Positions 16,050 through 25,506 of a DNA stretch of 64,000 bases are shown here, in pieces. Each line of letters begins with the position of its first letter. Within the stretch, counting starts at the first letter, position 1. The translations under genes and the position numbers were made by a program. This DNA comes from Salinicola salarius (GTDB lineage Bacteria; Pseudomonadota; Gammaproteobacteria; Pseudomonadales; Halomonadaceae): the NCBI RefSeq assembly GCF_003206135.1, contig NZ_PZJT01000007.1, positions 1 to 64,000 on the forward strand. The letters are read 5' to 3'. The notes beneath the pieces were generated by a model, which saw only the letters and a program-made list of their open reading frames with translations, had not been told where the DNA came from and made no database searches.

Positions 16050-16267
16050 TGGAAGCGTTCGAGGCGGGGTCCGGCATGGGCGATCAGGAGTTGTCCTGGC
16101 TCATCGCCGGTGTGGGATGTGTGGCCATTTTGCTGTGTGCGGGGTGGATTCTCATGTCGGCCTACCGCGGTTGGGTCAAGGGACGTGTAGACGGAGACGT
16201 CGTGGCCACCGTTGCAGTCAAGTCAGTGCTGCTGATCCTGCTTTTTTTCTGGCTGTTTCTGTCCTGA
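16049..16267 (+). CDS. ICE membrane protein, PFL_4701 family (TIGR03758)
   Basis: 72 residues from a GTG that overlaps the previous stop by one base, or 63 from ATG 16076, which has GAGGCGGGG in front. Two membrane helices (LIAGVGCVAILLCAGWILMSAYRGW and VAVKSVLLILLFFWLFL) flank a short basic loop; the GWxxG-type loop is as in the family. Likely a small inner-membrane part of the transfer channel. Confidence 0.85.
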   Translation: MEAFEAGSGMGDQELSWLIAGVGCVAILLCAGWILMSAYRGWVKGRVDGDVVATVAVKSVLLILLFFWLFLS

Positions 16268-16363
16268 CGGAAATTGCCAAACCTGACCCTCGTCATGAGG
16301 GCATGCAGAAGCCCCAACTGGGGTAAAAGCCAAGTCGGCAAACCATCTCAAGAGGAAGCCATC

Positions 16364-16738
16364 ATGTCGCTGCAATCACTGTTCCAACGGTTTGGCGGTG
16401 GGTTCAACCGCACCTGCCAAAAATTCGTCGTGTTGGCCAGCACGGCGGTACCGGGTCTCGCCCTGGCCGATCTCCCGACACTCGAGGAGCCGACGCAGGG
16501 CGGTGGAGGGATTCGTTCCACCGCCCAGGGATACATGTACGACGGCTTCGTGCTCGCTGGTTTGCTGCTATGCACCGCCGCTTTCATCTGGGTCGGCATC
16601 GGCTGCCTGGCGTCGTTCAACGAAGGGCGACAGCGCGGCGAGTGGACCAAATTCGGTGTGACCGCCTTCATCGGCGTCGTGCTGATCCTGGTCATCATCT
16701 GGCTGAGCACTGAAGCCGCACCGATCCTGGCTCAGTGA
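16364..16738 (+). CDS. Pilin-like ICE membrane protein, PFL_4702 family (TIGR03745)
   Basis: 124 residues: a leader ending GLALADLPTLEEP, then two membrane helices (VLAGLLLCTAAFIWVGIGCL and FGVTAFIGVVLILVIIWLS) separated by a short charged loop. Size, leader and two-helix hairpin are those of VirB2/TraA-type pilins, which I infer as its role. AGAGGA precedes ATG 16364. The 96 bp upstream hold two small hairpins (CCCTCGTCATGAGGG and GCCCCAACTGGGGT). Confidence 0.85.
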   Translation: MSLQSLFQRFGGGFNRTCQKFVVLASTAVPGLALADLPTLEEPTQGGGGIRSTAQGYMYDGFVLAGLLLCTAAFIWVGIGCLASFNEGRQRGEWTKFGVTAFIGVVLILVIIWLSTEAAPILAQ

Positions 16739-16747
16739 GGGGGCGTC

Positions 16748-17125
16748 ATGGCAAGCATCGATTTCCTGCCGAAACGGATCAACGACGCCCCGGTGGTTTT
16801 TCGGGGCATGACGTTACGGGAAGTCTGCATCATGGCGGTGGCGGGCTTCGTCGGCGGCATGCTTCCGGGCATCGTCCTGGCGTTCGTGTTCGGGATGCCT
16901 GCCATGGCACCTACCGTTGCCGTGGCGGTCATGGCACTCGCCCTGGTCGTCGGCGGCACTGTCATGCGTCGGCTACGACGTGGCCGTCCTCCCTCACTGC
17001 TCTATCGCCAGATCCTCTATCGATTCGCCGTCTACGGCATCAACCTCGGCGGTGAAACGCTCATCACTCGCTCAAGCCCCTATCGCCTTGGGCGTGAGCC
17101 CCGGAGTCAAGGAGAACTGCGATGA
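16748..17125 (+). CDS. ICE membrane protein, TIGR03750 family (VirB3/TraL-like)
   Basis: 125 residues. An N-terminal IDFLPKRINDAPVVFRGMTLRE motif is followed by two membrane helices (about 25-70) and a basic cytoplasmic tail (RRLRRGRPPSLLYRQI). FLP...P.V.rG.T..E is the family signature; the layout matches the VirB3/TraL class that partners the VirB4 ATPase. Overlaps the next gene by ATGA. Confidence 0.88.
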   Translation: MASIDFLPKRINDAPVVFRGMTLREVCIMAVAGFVGGMLPGIVLAFVFGMPAMAPTVAVAVMALALVVGGTVMRRLRRGRPPSLLYRQILYRFAVYGINLGGETLITRSSPYRLGREPRSQGELR

Positions 17126-17775
17126 GTCGCCTACGTAACGCACTGGGGGCACGTGACGCCCACATCACCACGCTGCGCGGCATCATCATCGTCCTGGTCT
17201 TGCTTTCCGCCGGGCTGGGCTTCGGGTGGTACAGCGCCCCGAAGGATCTGACCATCTCGATTCCACCGGATTTGCGCACGGGCTCGACTCAGAAGTGGTG
17301 GGAAAAGCCCCCCTCCGCCGTCTATGCCTTCACCACTTACGTCTGGCAGCAGATCAACCGCTGGCCGTCCAATGGTGAGGCGGATTACAAGCGCAACCTC
17401 TACGCCTACTCACCGTTCTTGACGCCCTCCTGCCAGGCCGAGCTCGAAGAAGACTATCGCTATCGCAAGCAGCGCAACGAGCTGGATCAACGGGAGCGGA
17501 GCGTCTTCGAAATTCCCGGTCGTGGTTTCAGTAACGAGCAGTCAGGACCTGGCTCAGTGGAAGTCGTCTCTCGGGATCAATGGATCGTGAACCTGGATCT
17601 CGCCGTCAAGGAAACCTACGCCGGCACGCCCGTGCGCGACGTCTACATGCGCTTTCCCATCAGAGTCGTACGTGCCGAGGGCGATCCACAGAACAACAAG
17701 TGGGGCATGCAGATCGACTGCCTTGCCCGCCCGGCCCAGCGGCTGGAAATTCCACAGCAGGAGGGTGAGTCATGA
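17122..17775 (+). CDS. VirB8/TraE-like ICE protein (TIGR03746)
   Basis: 217 residues with one N-terminal membrane helix (about 20-40) and a periplasmic NTF2-like domain. YSAPKDLTISIPPDLRTGS after the helix and VYAFTTYVWQQINRWPSNGEADY are typical of the family. It would nucleate the channel at the inner membrane, linking to the TraK/TraB-like proteins encoded next. Tight four-base overlaps on both sides show one operon. Confidence 0.9.
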   Translation: MSRLRNALGARDAHITTLRGIIIVLVLLSAGLGFGWYSAPKDLTISIPPDLRTGSTQKWWEKPPSAVYAFTTYVWQQINRWPSNGEADYKRNLYAYSPFLTPSCQAELEEDYRYRKQRNELDQRERSVFEIPGRGFSNEQSGPGSVEVVSRDQWIVNLDLAVKETYAGTPVRDVYMRFPIRVVRAEGDPQNNKWGMQIDCLARPAQRLEIPQQEGES

Positions 17776-18629
17776 ATCGCCTCAAGGCGTCATTGTTGAG
17801 AGGCGGCCTGTGCGCCTCGCTGTTGAGTGCGGCGCTCCAGGCCCATGCCGTGGAGATTCTGCACTGGGACCGCAAGCCCCTCGACGTCGACCTGCCGGTC
17901 GGTACCGAGAGAGTCATCGTGCTCGATCGCAACGTGCGTGTGGGTCTTCCGCGTGAAATCGCCGATCCCGACACGCTGCGTGTGCAGAGCGCGGGTGGGG
18001 CGATCTACCTCAAGGCCGGTCAGGCGTTCGATACTCAGCGTGTGCGGATTCAGGACGTCGAGACCAATGAAGTCGTGCTGTTCGATCTCACCGCCAAGGA
18101 GAGCGGGGCAAGCGACGAGGACATCAAGGTGGTTTTCCCGGATGACAACGCCGGGGCTGCCACGAGTAGCGCTGAGGCTGAACCCGATAACGAGGGTGGC
18201 GGGCGTGATCGCACCGAATCGTCTGCCGGTGGGACGCCCGTGCCGGTCGTGTTGACCCGTTTCGCCGCCCAGTCACTCTACGCGCCCACGCGAACGATCG
18301 AGCCTGTGAGGGGCCTCAACCGGGTCGCGATGCAACTGCCGGACAGCATGCCGTCACTGTTGCCCTCGCTACCTGTCTCAGCGACTCCGGTGGCCGCATG
18401 GAAACTCGATGGCTGGACCGTGACGGCGGTGAAACTCACCAACCGAGATCCCGCCCGGACCTTCGAGCTGGATCCGCGCTGGCTGCAGGGCGATCTCTAT
18501 AGCGCCACTTTCATGCATCCCACGCTGGGCCCTAGAGGCAGCGTGGCGGATACCACCACCGTCTTCATTGTGACCAATGGCCTGTCCCTGGCAAAGGCAC
18601 TGCCGCTGTCGCAGGGGGGTGACTCATGA
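17772..18629 (+). CDS. VirB9/TraK-like ICE protein (TIGR03749)
   Basis: 285 residues with a signal peptide (cleavage after AHA) and a beta-rich mature part (EILHWDRKPLDVDLPVGTERVIVLDRNVRVGLP is the family start). A Ser/Gly-rich linker (about 120-160) separates a second beta domain (residues 190-280). It would form the outer-membrane core ring with the TraB-like and lipoprotein partners encoded downstream. Confidence 0.9.
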   Translation: MNRLKASLLRGGLCASLLSAALQAHAVEILHWDRKPLDVDLPVGTERVIVLDRNVRVGLPREIADPDTLRVQSAGGAIYLKAGQAFDTQRVRIQDVETNEVVLFDLTAKESGASDEDIKVVFPDDNAGAATSSAEAEPDNEGGGRDRTESSAGGTPVPVVLTRFAAQSLYAPTRTIEPVRGLNRVAMQLPDSMPSLLPSLPVSATPVAAWKLDGWTVTAVKLTNRDPARTFELDPRWLQGDLYSATFMHPTLGPRGSVADTTTVFIVTNGLSLAKALPLSQGGDS

Positions 18630-20134
18630 AACTGCAGGGCAACGCGCTTCTCAAGGTTGGTGTCCCCGTTCTGGTCGTCGGGATGATCCTGATCGTCATC
18701 AAGAGCTGTAGCAGTGGCGGCGAGGAGGCAGGGCAAAATCAACAGCAGGCTGCGCAGGACGATACCCGCACGCTGTCACAGGACGAGATGGATGCCCTCG
18801 GCATCAGTGGTGACTCGTCACAGGACACCGTAGCCACTCTGGTGGGCAAGATGAATGCCTGGGAGCGTCAGCGACAACGTGACCAGGAAAGAATGGAGAG
18901 CCTGGTCGAGGAGAACAATCGTCTCGCCGAGCGTGCTTCCAACGTCAACCGATCGGTGAATGAGGCGATTCAGCAGGAGCGTGAGCGTCAACAACGGGCG
19001 CGCGAGCAGAGCGAACAGTCCTTGCTGTCACGCTTCGAGAATCGCCTGGACCGTCTGGTGCCGGCAGACAAGGACAGCAGCGGCAATGATGGCCAGTCCG
19101 GCAACGACGACATGCCGATCGGCCTGGGGCTCGAGGGCGGCGGTGGTCCATCTGGGAGCTACTCGGGCGGTGGCAATCTCGCCTGGGTCGAGCCGATGGA
19201 TCGCCGTCAGGAGGAGGGGCGCTCGAGTCGTAGCAGTCGCGATGATGGCCCGGCGTTCCCAACCTCTTTCAAGGCTGCCGCTGACACGGCAGGAGACCTG
19301 GCTTCCCGGGCATCGAGCGCCGCTGAATCGCGAGTGACCGGTGAGCCGGATGCATCGACAGTGGAGCCGGTCTATACGATCCCGGAGAACTCGACGCTTA
19401 TGGGCTCGCTCGCGATGACGGCGCTGCTGGGTCGAGTGCCGGTCGACGGCACGGTCAGCGATCCCTACCCGTTCAAGGTGATGATCGGCAAGGACAACCT
19501 CACGGCCAACGGCATCGAGCTGCCTGAAGTTCGAGCTGCCGTCGCCAGCGGTACCGCAACTGGGGATTGGACCCTCTCCTGTGTGCGCGGAAACATCACC
19601 AGTCTCACCTTCGTTTTCGAGGACGGCACGATCCGCACCGTGCCGTCGCCTGACGACGTCAACCAGAACGGTGGTGACAGTAACGGCGGCAGCAACCAGA
19701 ACCAGTCCATTGGTGGTGGCAATGCCATCGGCTGGATCAGCGACCAGGCAGGTCTGCCCTGTATCAGCGGCATGCGGCGCAGTAACGCGCAGCAGTATCT
19801 CGGCACCCAGGGCCTGCTGACGGCCGCCGGCGCCAGCGCGGCGACGATGCTCTCCGATGATGATTCAACCTCGATCACTTCATTCGGCAGCGACGGTTCG
19901 ATCTCGCAGGCCATGAGCGGCAATCAGGCCGTGGGGCAGATCCTGAGTCAGGGGGTCAACGATATGAGCGAGTGGGTCAATAAGCTCTATGGCGAGGCCT
20001 TCGCGGCGGTTTACGTGCCGCCGGGTCAAAACGTGGCCATCCACATCAACAAGCAGCTGCCGATCGATTACGAGACCGAAGGGAGGAAGGTGCGCTATGA
20101 CACGTCAACCGCAACCACAGTCGGGCTCGACTGA
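18626..20134 (+). CDS. VirB10/TraB-like ICE protein (TIGR03752)
   Basis: 502 residues: one N-terminal membrane helix (LKVGVPVLVVGMILIVIKS), a long coiled coil (about 70-150, Gln/Glu/Arg-rich), a Gly/Ser-rich disordered stretch (about 155-230), and a C-terminal beta-barrel domain starting near YTIPENSTLMGSLAMTALLGRVPVDG. This is the TraB layout, spanning from inner to outer membrane. It probably transmits the ATPase state to the outer pore. The Asn/Gly-rich insertion near 350-365 is low complexity. Confidence 0.92.
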   Translation: MKLQGNALLKVGVPVLVVGMILIVIKSCSSGGEEAGQNQQQAAQDDTRTLSQDEMDALGISGDSSQDTVATLVGKMNAWERQRQRDQERMESLVEENNRLAERASNVNRSVNEAIQQERERQQRAREQSEQSLLSRFENRLDRLVPADKDSSGNDGQSGNDDMPIGLGLEGGGGPSGSYSGGGNLAWVEPMDRRQEEGRSSRSSRDDGPAFPTSFKAAADTAGDLASRASSAAESRVTGEPDASTVEPVYTIPENSTLMGSLAMTALLGRVPVDGTVSDPYPFKVMIGKDNLTANGIELPEVRAAVASGTATGDWTLSCVRGNITSLTFVFEDGTIRTVPSPDDVNQNGGDSNGGSNQNQSIGGGNAIGWISDQAGLPCISGMRRSNAQQYLGTQGLLTAAGASAATMLSDDDSTSITSFGSDGSISQAMSGNQAVGQILSQGVNDMSEWVNKLYGEAFAAVYVPPGQNVAIHINKQLPIDYETEGRKVRYDTSTATTVGLD

Positions 20135-20591
20135 AGAGCGCGCGGTCGCGCGCGTCTCGATCGCCGCCCTTGCCCTGGTCGGCCTGGGGCTGATATCGGG
20201 CTGTGCGACTTCCAAGGATGAGTTGATGCCGACCAACGGCATGACCATGCAGGAGTTATGGGAGCAGGGGTCCAGCGAGCAGAGTGGCCCAACGGCCACC
20301 GGCAGCACCGGTCAGCAGGCGGTCGAGGCGGCAAGAGGATCGTTGCGCCGTCCGATCACGTCGGGCGAGATGGTGGACGAGCGCACACGCTACACCCGAG
20401 AGGCGGCCAACGAGATTCATAGCCAGTTTTCGCGCCTGCCCAACCCGGATCTCGTGATCTACATCTACCCGCACCTCGCCGGCGACAAGAGCGTGCCGGT
20501 GCCCGGTTATTCGACGGTCTTTCCGCTGTACCAGAAGCCGCAATATGCGATGCCTGGCGAGGGTGCGCGACCGGCAGGGAGGACGCGTTGA
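20097..20591 (+). CDS. TraV-like lipoprotein, TIGR03751 family
   Basis: 164 residues. Long basic N-region, then a lipobox (LGLISGC) and the family-typical start of the mature protein, ATSKDELMPTNGMTMQELWE. The C-terminal LPNPDLVIYIYPHLAGDKSVPVPGYSTVFPLY is also conserved in the family. It is the probable outer-membrane core lipoprotein. It begins inside the TraB-like gene (38-bp overlap) and its stop overlaps the ATPase start (TGATG). Confidence 0.9.
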   Translation: MTRQPQPQSGSTEERAVARVSIAALALVGLGLISGCATSKDELMPTNGMTMQELWEQGSSEQSGPTATGSTGQQAVEAARGSLRRPITSGEMVDERTRYTREAANEIHSQFSRLPNPDLVIYIYPHLAGDKSVPVPGYSTVFPLYQKPQYAMPGEGARPAGRTR

Positions 20592-23557
20592 TGTCCTCGT
20601 TCAATGCTTTCATGAATCGCCTGTTCCCACCCAAGGGAAACCAGGTAAACCAGGTAAACCCGGAAGAAGAGCTGGAAGAGGCTCCAGAGGGTCGTCAGGA
20701 AACCCTTAACGAACGGGCGCTCCTGACCGATGAAACCGGTCGGCCCATGCCGTTGCCGCGCGGCAAGATGCCCAGCCTCGGCGACATTCGGCGTCAGTAT
20801 GAGCGCGCGCCATCCTTCGCCAGTCGGCTGCCCTGGTCGGAGTACCTGCCCGAATCGGGCTGTTTCCTGCTCGAGGATGGCGTCTCGCTGGGGATTGTTG
20901 CCGAAATCACCCCCGCACCCTCGGAAGGCCGTTCGCTCGAGGCGCTGGAGGCCGTGCGCGATCAGATCGAAGCGGCGCTGCAGGACAGCCTTCCGGAGCT
21001 GGATGCCAATCAATGGGTGGTCCAGCTCTACACCAAGGACGACACCGACCCTCGGGAAGACCTGCAGCGCATTCGTGACGCGATCCCGGAGGATCTTCGG
21101 GACACCGAATACACGAAAGCGTGGCTGGCCAGCATGGAGGCTCATTTCAAGGCGATCTCTCGTCCGGACGGTCTGTTCGAAGATGACATCATCACCCAGA
21201 CCGCCTGGCGCGGTCAGACGCGGCGTACGCGGCTGGTGCTGTATCGCTGGGCCAGCCGGAAGAACAAGGCAAAACTCGGTGAGCAGCGATCGCGGCTCTC
21301 GCCGGAGGCACTGCTCAACCATGTCTACGGCAAGCTGGAGTCAAAGCTGGCCAGCGCCGGACTGCCAGTGCGGCGCTATGACGGTCGTGATTTCCACCGG
21401 TGGATGATGCCGCGCTTCAACCCGCGCCCGGCGTTCTCACCGGACGACCCCCAGCGTTTCTACGACGTGTTCGACTATCCGGGTGACGATCCCGACATCC
21501 AGCTTTGGTCCTACGACCTGGCCGAGGGAATGCTGGCAAGCTCCCCACGCGCGGACGCGGGATCCGGACTCTGGTATTTCGACGGTGAGCCCCAGCGCGT
21601 CATTCCGGTCGAGGAACTGCGCAAGGTCCCCAAGGTGGGCCACCTGACCGCCGAGATTTCGCGCGGCCAGACCTCGATCCGCAACGCCACGTTCGACGTG
21701 CTACCACTGGGCGTCGAGGCCTGCATGACGATCGTGGCCATCCCTCAGGAGCCCCTGGAAAGCCACATTGATCAGCTGGCTAAGAAGGCGGTCGGCGACA
21801 GCGTACTGGCGGTGAACGTCCGTGAGGATTGCCAACAGGCTCGGAAGTATCTTGGCAAGGATCACAAGATGTACCAGTCGGCGCTGGCGTTCTTCGTCAG
21901 CGGCCACGATGAGGCGGATCTGGATCGCCGTGTCATGGATCTGACGACCCAGCTCAGCACCGCCGACCTCAAGCCCGTCGAACCCGAAAACGAGGTGGCC
22001 GCGCTCAATACCTATCTGCGCTGGCTGCCGATGAACTTCGACCCCGAGATCGATCGCAATAACCGGTGGTACACCCGATTCAACTTCGTGCAGCACCTGG
22101 CCAACCTGGCACCCCTCTACGGACGTGCCCGGGGCACGGGACATCCCGGCATCAGCTTATTCAATCGCGGGGGCGAGTCACTGACGTTCGACCCGCTCAA
22201 TAAGCTGGATCGTAAGCAGAACGCTCACATGTTCGTGTTCGGCCCGACCGGCGCCGGCAAGTCGGCAACTCTTAACTCGATGCTGGGGCAGGTGGTGGCG
22301 ATGCGCCGGCCGCGCCTGTTCATCATCGAGAAGGGCAATAGCTTCGGACTGCTCGCCGACTATTTCGAGCGCATGGGGCTGTCGGTGAACAAGGTCAAGC
22401 TCGCCCCGGGAGCGAATGCCAAGCTCCCTCCCTTCGCGGACGCCCATCGCTTGCTGGATCCTGAAATGCGCGAGCGCCGTGTGGTGCGCGATCGCCAGGA
22501 CTATGGGGAGTCTCCGGACGACCCGGCCGCAACGCCAGATGATCTGCTCGAGGCGATTGGCACGGACGAGTCCGACGAGGAGGACGTCGAGCGCGACCTG
22601 CTGGGCGAGATGGAGATGATGGCGCGCCTGATGATCACCGGCGGTGATCCCAAGGAGGAAGCCGACTACCGGCGCGCCGATAATCGGATGGTGCGCGATG
22701 CCGTGATGATCGCCGCCGAGAAGTCTTTCGAGGAGGGGCGTCAGTGCCTCTCCGAGGACGTTCGCCAGGCGTTCTACACGCTTTCTCGGGACGAAAATCT
22801 ACCCGAGGGTCGCCGTAACCGCGCCTACATGATGGGCGAGGGGATCGGCATGTTCTGTGATGGATTCGACGGACAGGTCTTCAACCAGCCCGGTGAAGCC
22901 TGGCCGGAGTGCGACGTCACCATCATCGATCTGGCGCACTACGCCAACCCCGGCTATGAGGCACAGCTGGCCCTGTCGGTGATGTCGATCACCAACATGA
23001 TCACCACCATGGCGGAACGCGATCAGTACAGCGGCCGTCCCATCATCCAGGTCATTGACGAGTGCCACCTATTGACGGCGAACCCCCTTCTCGCGCCGTT
23101 TCTGGTCGGCGTGGCCAAGATGGGGCGCAAGCTCAACCACTGGCTCTGGCTGGCGACTCAGAACGTCAAGGACTTTCCCGACGTCTCGGCCAAGATGCTC
23201 AACATGATGGAGTGGTGGTTGCTGCTCAACATGCCGCCCAACGAGATCGCTGAGGTTGGCCGATTCAAGACCCTGACCGACGATCAACGTCTGCTGGTCG
23301 AGTCGGCGACCAAGGCGTCGGGCAAGTACACCGAAGGCGTGGTGCTGGGCGGCCGACTGCAGTCGCTGTTCCGTGTCGTGCCGCCCAGTCTCTATCTATC
23401 GCTGGCCGGCACCGAGCCGGAGGAGAAAGCGGAGCGGGCAGCGATCATGCGCGAGCATGGCTGCACCGAACTCGATGCGGCCATCATGGTTGCCGAGAAA
23501 CTGGATCGGCTTCGTGGCCTGGAGACGGCGGCTTCGGGAGAGTCCACGCATGGCTGA
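20591..23557 (+). CDS. traC: VirB4/TraC-like conjugation ATPase (TIGR03744)
   Basis: 988 residues, the usual family length. The C-terminal RecA-like motor has Walker A VFGPTGAGKSATLNSML (about 549-565) and Walker B IIQVIDECHLL (about 818-828). The N-terminal half is the family-specific VirB4 domain, and an acidic insertion (about 630-690, rich in Asp/Glu) lies between Walker A and B. It energises pilus biogenesis and DNA transfer at the inner membrane. ATG 20591 is used, overlapping the previous stop. Confidence 0.95.
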   Translation: MSSFNAFMNRLFPPKGNQVNQVNPEEELEEAPEGRQETLNERALLTDETGRPMPLPRGKMPSLGDIRRQYERAPSFASRLPWSEYLPESGCFLLEDGVSLGIVAEITPAPSEGRSLEALEAVRDQIEAALQDSLPELDANQWVVQLYTKDDTDPREDLQRIRDAIPEDLRDTEYTKAWLASMEAHFKAISRPDGLFEDDIITQTAWRGQTRRTRLVLYRWASRKNKAKLGEQRSRLSPEALLNHVYGKLESKLASAGLPVRRYDGRDFHRWMMPRFNPRPAFSPDDPQRFYDVFDYPGDDPDIQLWSYDLAEGMLASSPRADAGSGLWYFDGEPQRVIPVEELRKVPKVGHLTAEISRGQTSIRNATFDVLPLGVEACMTIVAIPQEPLESHIDQLAKKAVGDSVLAVNVREDCQQARKYLGKDHKMYQSALAFFVSGHDEADLDRRVMDLTTQLSTADLKPVEPENEVAALNTYLRWLPMNFDPEIDRNNRWYTRFNFVQHLANLAPLYGRARGTGHPGISLFNRGGESLTFDPLNKLDRKQNAHMFVFGPTGAGKSATLNSMLGQVVAMRRPRLFIIEKGNSFGLLADYFERMGLSVNKVKLAPGANAKLPPFADAHRLLDPEMRERRVVRDRQDYGESPDDPAATPDDLLEAIGTDESDEEDVERDLLGEMEMMARLMITGGDPKEEADYRRADNRMVRDAVMIAAEKSFEEGRQCLSEDVRQAFYTLSRDENLPEGRRNRAYMMGEGIGMFCDGFDGQVFNQPGEAWPECDVTIIDLAHYANPGYEAQLALSVMSITNMITTMAERDQYSGRPIIQVIDECHLLTANPLLAPFLVGVAKMGRKLNHWLWLATQNVKDFPDVSAKMLNMMEWWLLLNMPPNEIAEVGRFKTLTDDQRLLVESATKASGKYTEGVVLGGRLQSLFRVVPPSLYLSLAGTEPEEKAERAAIMREHGCTELDAAIMVAEKLDRLRGLETAASGESTHG

Positions 23558-24104
23558 GATGTTGGTCCTCATCACGGCGGTGCTGGTGATCGTCGTCTTC
23601 ACGCTGTGGCAGCTCAAACGGCTGGTATCCGGGGTGCGTCGTTACCCCTACATCCCTAAGGAACGGCTCAACACCCCAACCGAGCAGGCTTTCTATGCCG
23701 CCGTCCAGCGGGCCGCCGGCTCGTCGGCCCTGATTGCCTGCAAAGTCCGGATCGCTGACGTGCTGCAGGTGCGCTTTCGCAAGCGGCATCGCCGCGATCA
23801 GCGGTGGTGGCGCTACTTCCGGCTGATCAGCGCCAAGCATGTCGATCTCGTGGTGTGCGAGCCACGCGGTGGGCGAATTCTCGCCGCGATCGAACTCGAT
23901 GACCGCAGTCATCGCCGTCGCGATCGTAAGCGGCGTGATCGTTTCGTTGACGACGCCTTCGCGTCGGCGGGCGTGCCGCTGTTGCGTTTCCCGGCCAGCG
24001 GTCGTTATGACGCGCGGGATATTCAGGAGCGTCTGATGCCTTACCTCACGACCCCGAAAGAAGGATCGGTTACATGCCACAACTCCAGATCGACGACGCG
24101 GTGA
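23550..24104 (+). CDS. Membrane-tethered DUF2726 protein, nuclease-like fold
   Basis: 184 residues: one N-terminal membrane helix (EMLVLITAVLVIVVFTLWQL), then a DUF2726 domain (LNTPTEQAFYAAVQRA..., KVRIADVLQV, HVDLVVCEPRGGRILAAIELDDRSH, GVPLLRFP). D(L)VVC...AIELDDRSH resembles a PD-(D/E)XK active site. Known DUF2726 proteins are suspected nucleases; no substrate is established. It is locked into the transfer operon by overlaps with traC and the next gene. Confidence 0.8.
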   Translation: MAEMLVLITAVLVIVVFTLWQLKRLVSGVRRYPYIPKERLNTPTEQAFYAAVQRAAGSSALIACKVRIADVLQVRFRKRHRRDQRWWRYFRLISAKHVDLVVCEPRGGRILAAIELDDRSHRRRDRKRRDRFVDDAFASAGVPLLRFPASGRYDARDIQERLMPYLTTPKEGSVTCHNSRSTTR

Positions 24105-24736
24105 GCACGATGAACCTCGACGCGAGAGCGCGCACGCTGCATCTACTCCCGGTCCTGCAGGTCGATCCCTTCGATGGTGTCGCGCTCGAGGACATCACCC
24201 TGTCGGTATCGGCGAGCTGGCTCGACACTCCCGTCATTCCTGCGACGGGCTGGACACTTCGTCAGCCGTATCCCAATCGACTGTATTTCGTGGGGGGCTC
24301 CGACGACTGCCACCTGGGTCACTTCATCACGCTGCAAGGGGGGCAGAAGGCTGGCGAAGTCACCTTTCACTGGAGCGTAGACGTCTCAGCGTTGCCGCCC
24401 GGTCACTTCCAGATCACGCACCGGCTCGGCCTGGTGTTCGAGGAGGGGAGTGGAAACACCTGGTCGATGGACGTCGCCAACTGGTGGGCGCAGAGCGAAT
24501 TCGCCACTGAGGGGCACGCCACGCCCGAGATCGGGCGTAATCGGTTTTCTCGTCTCAAGCGACAGGGCTTTTCGCCGAGCCGACGTGCCCACGTCAGCGA
24601 AGCATTGCGGGATGGCTGTCGCTACCTGGATATCCACGAGTCACTCGAACTGCCGGCGATCACCCTGGGGGATTGCTGGACCATTGATACCTACGGCGGA
24701 GACACCGTTCATGAATGCCTGGAGGCGCTGAGATGA
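24074..24736 (+). CDS. Hypothetical protein, 220 aa
   Basis: Soluble, beta-rich. Overlaps the DUF2726 gene by 31 bp and the DsbC gene by 4 bp. It contains tryptophan-rich segments (TFHWSVDVSALPPGHFQITH, SMDVANWWAQ) and two pairs of cysteines without obvious motif. No signal peptide. No family recognised; conserved overlap suggests a dedicated transfer role. Confidence 0.65.
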   Translation: MPQLQIDDAVSTMNLDARARTLHLLPVLQVDPFDGVALEDITLSVSASWLDTPVIPATGWTLRQPYPNRLYFVGGSDDCHLGHFITLQGGQKAGEVTFHWSVDVSALPPGHFQITHRLGLVFEEGSGNTWSMDVANWWAQSEFATEGHATPEIGRNRFSRLKRQGFSPSRRAHVSEALRDGCRYLDIHESLELPAITLGDCWTIDTYGGDTVHECLEALR

Positions 24737-25506
24737 AAGCTCACAACTTGCTTTACGCTGTCGGTCTGACCCTGATGATGCCCGTATCGGCGCAGGCCAC
24801 CGGTATTCCGGTTCCTGATGTGCCGGACACGCCCCCTCCCGCTGCGCTGCAAGACCTGACAATCAACGGCCAGCCCGTGACGACGGACTCCGTCCGGCGG
24901 GTCGATCTGGATGGACCAATCTACGAGGTGCGGCTGCGAAACGGTGACACGTTCTACAGCGACGCTCAGGGACGTCACATGGTCGTGGGGAGTCTTTACG
25001 ACAACGGTCCCGATGGACTCATCAACGTCACAGAGCAGCACGACCGTCAGGATCGGCTGGACCAGCTGAGTGCCATTCCGGAGGGGGGCACGGTGGATTA
25101 TCCCGCCCAGGGCGAGGAGATCGGACGCATCACCGTCTTCACCGATACGACCTGCCCCTACTGCCAGAAGCTGCATCAGGAGATCGATCAGCTGACACAA
25201 GCCGGCGTCACCGTGCGCTACGTGCCGTTTCCTCGTGCCGGCAGCCACTCTCCGGCGGCCAATCAACTGGCTCAGGTACTTTGTTCAGAATCATCTACCG
25301 ATGCCATGACACAGGCATTTCATGGCCAAGCTCTTACGTCCAGACCGTCGAAGAGTTGTCAGTCAGCCGTCGATGACGGGGTTGCGCTGGGACATCGTTT
25401 TGGGGTGCAGGGTACTCCGACGATCATCTTGCCCAATGGTGAGATGGGGGAGGGCTACGTGCCCGCGCAGCAGTTGATCGAGGCGATCAGGAGATCCAAC
25501 TCATGA
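24733..25506 (+). CDS. DsbC-like thiol:disulfide interchange protein
   Basis: 257 residues, signal peptide to AQA. A DsbC-type dimerisation domain (about 40-100) precedes a thioredoxin fold with the CPYC active site (TTCPYCQKLHQEI, about residue 139) and the cis-proline segment GTPTIILPNG. It would isomerise disulfides in the cysteine-rich periplasmic transfer proteins (PFL_4693, PFL_4709, PFL_4710 types) encoded nearby. ATG 24733 begins the signal peptide directly. Confidence 0.92.
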   Translation: MKAHNLLYAVGLTLMMPVSAQATGIPVPDVPDTPPPAALQDLTINGQPVTTDSVRRVDLDGPIYEVRLRNGDTFYSDAQGRHMVVGSLYDNGPDGLINVTEQHDRQDRLDQLSAIPEGGTVDYPAQGEEIGRITVFTDTTCPYCQKLHQEIDQLTQAGVTVRYVPFPRAGSHSPAANQLAQVLCSESSTDAMTQAFHGQALTSRPSKSCQSAVDDGVALGHRFGVQGTPTIILPNGEMGEGYVPAQQLIEAIRRSNS

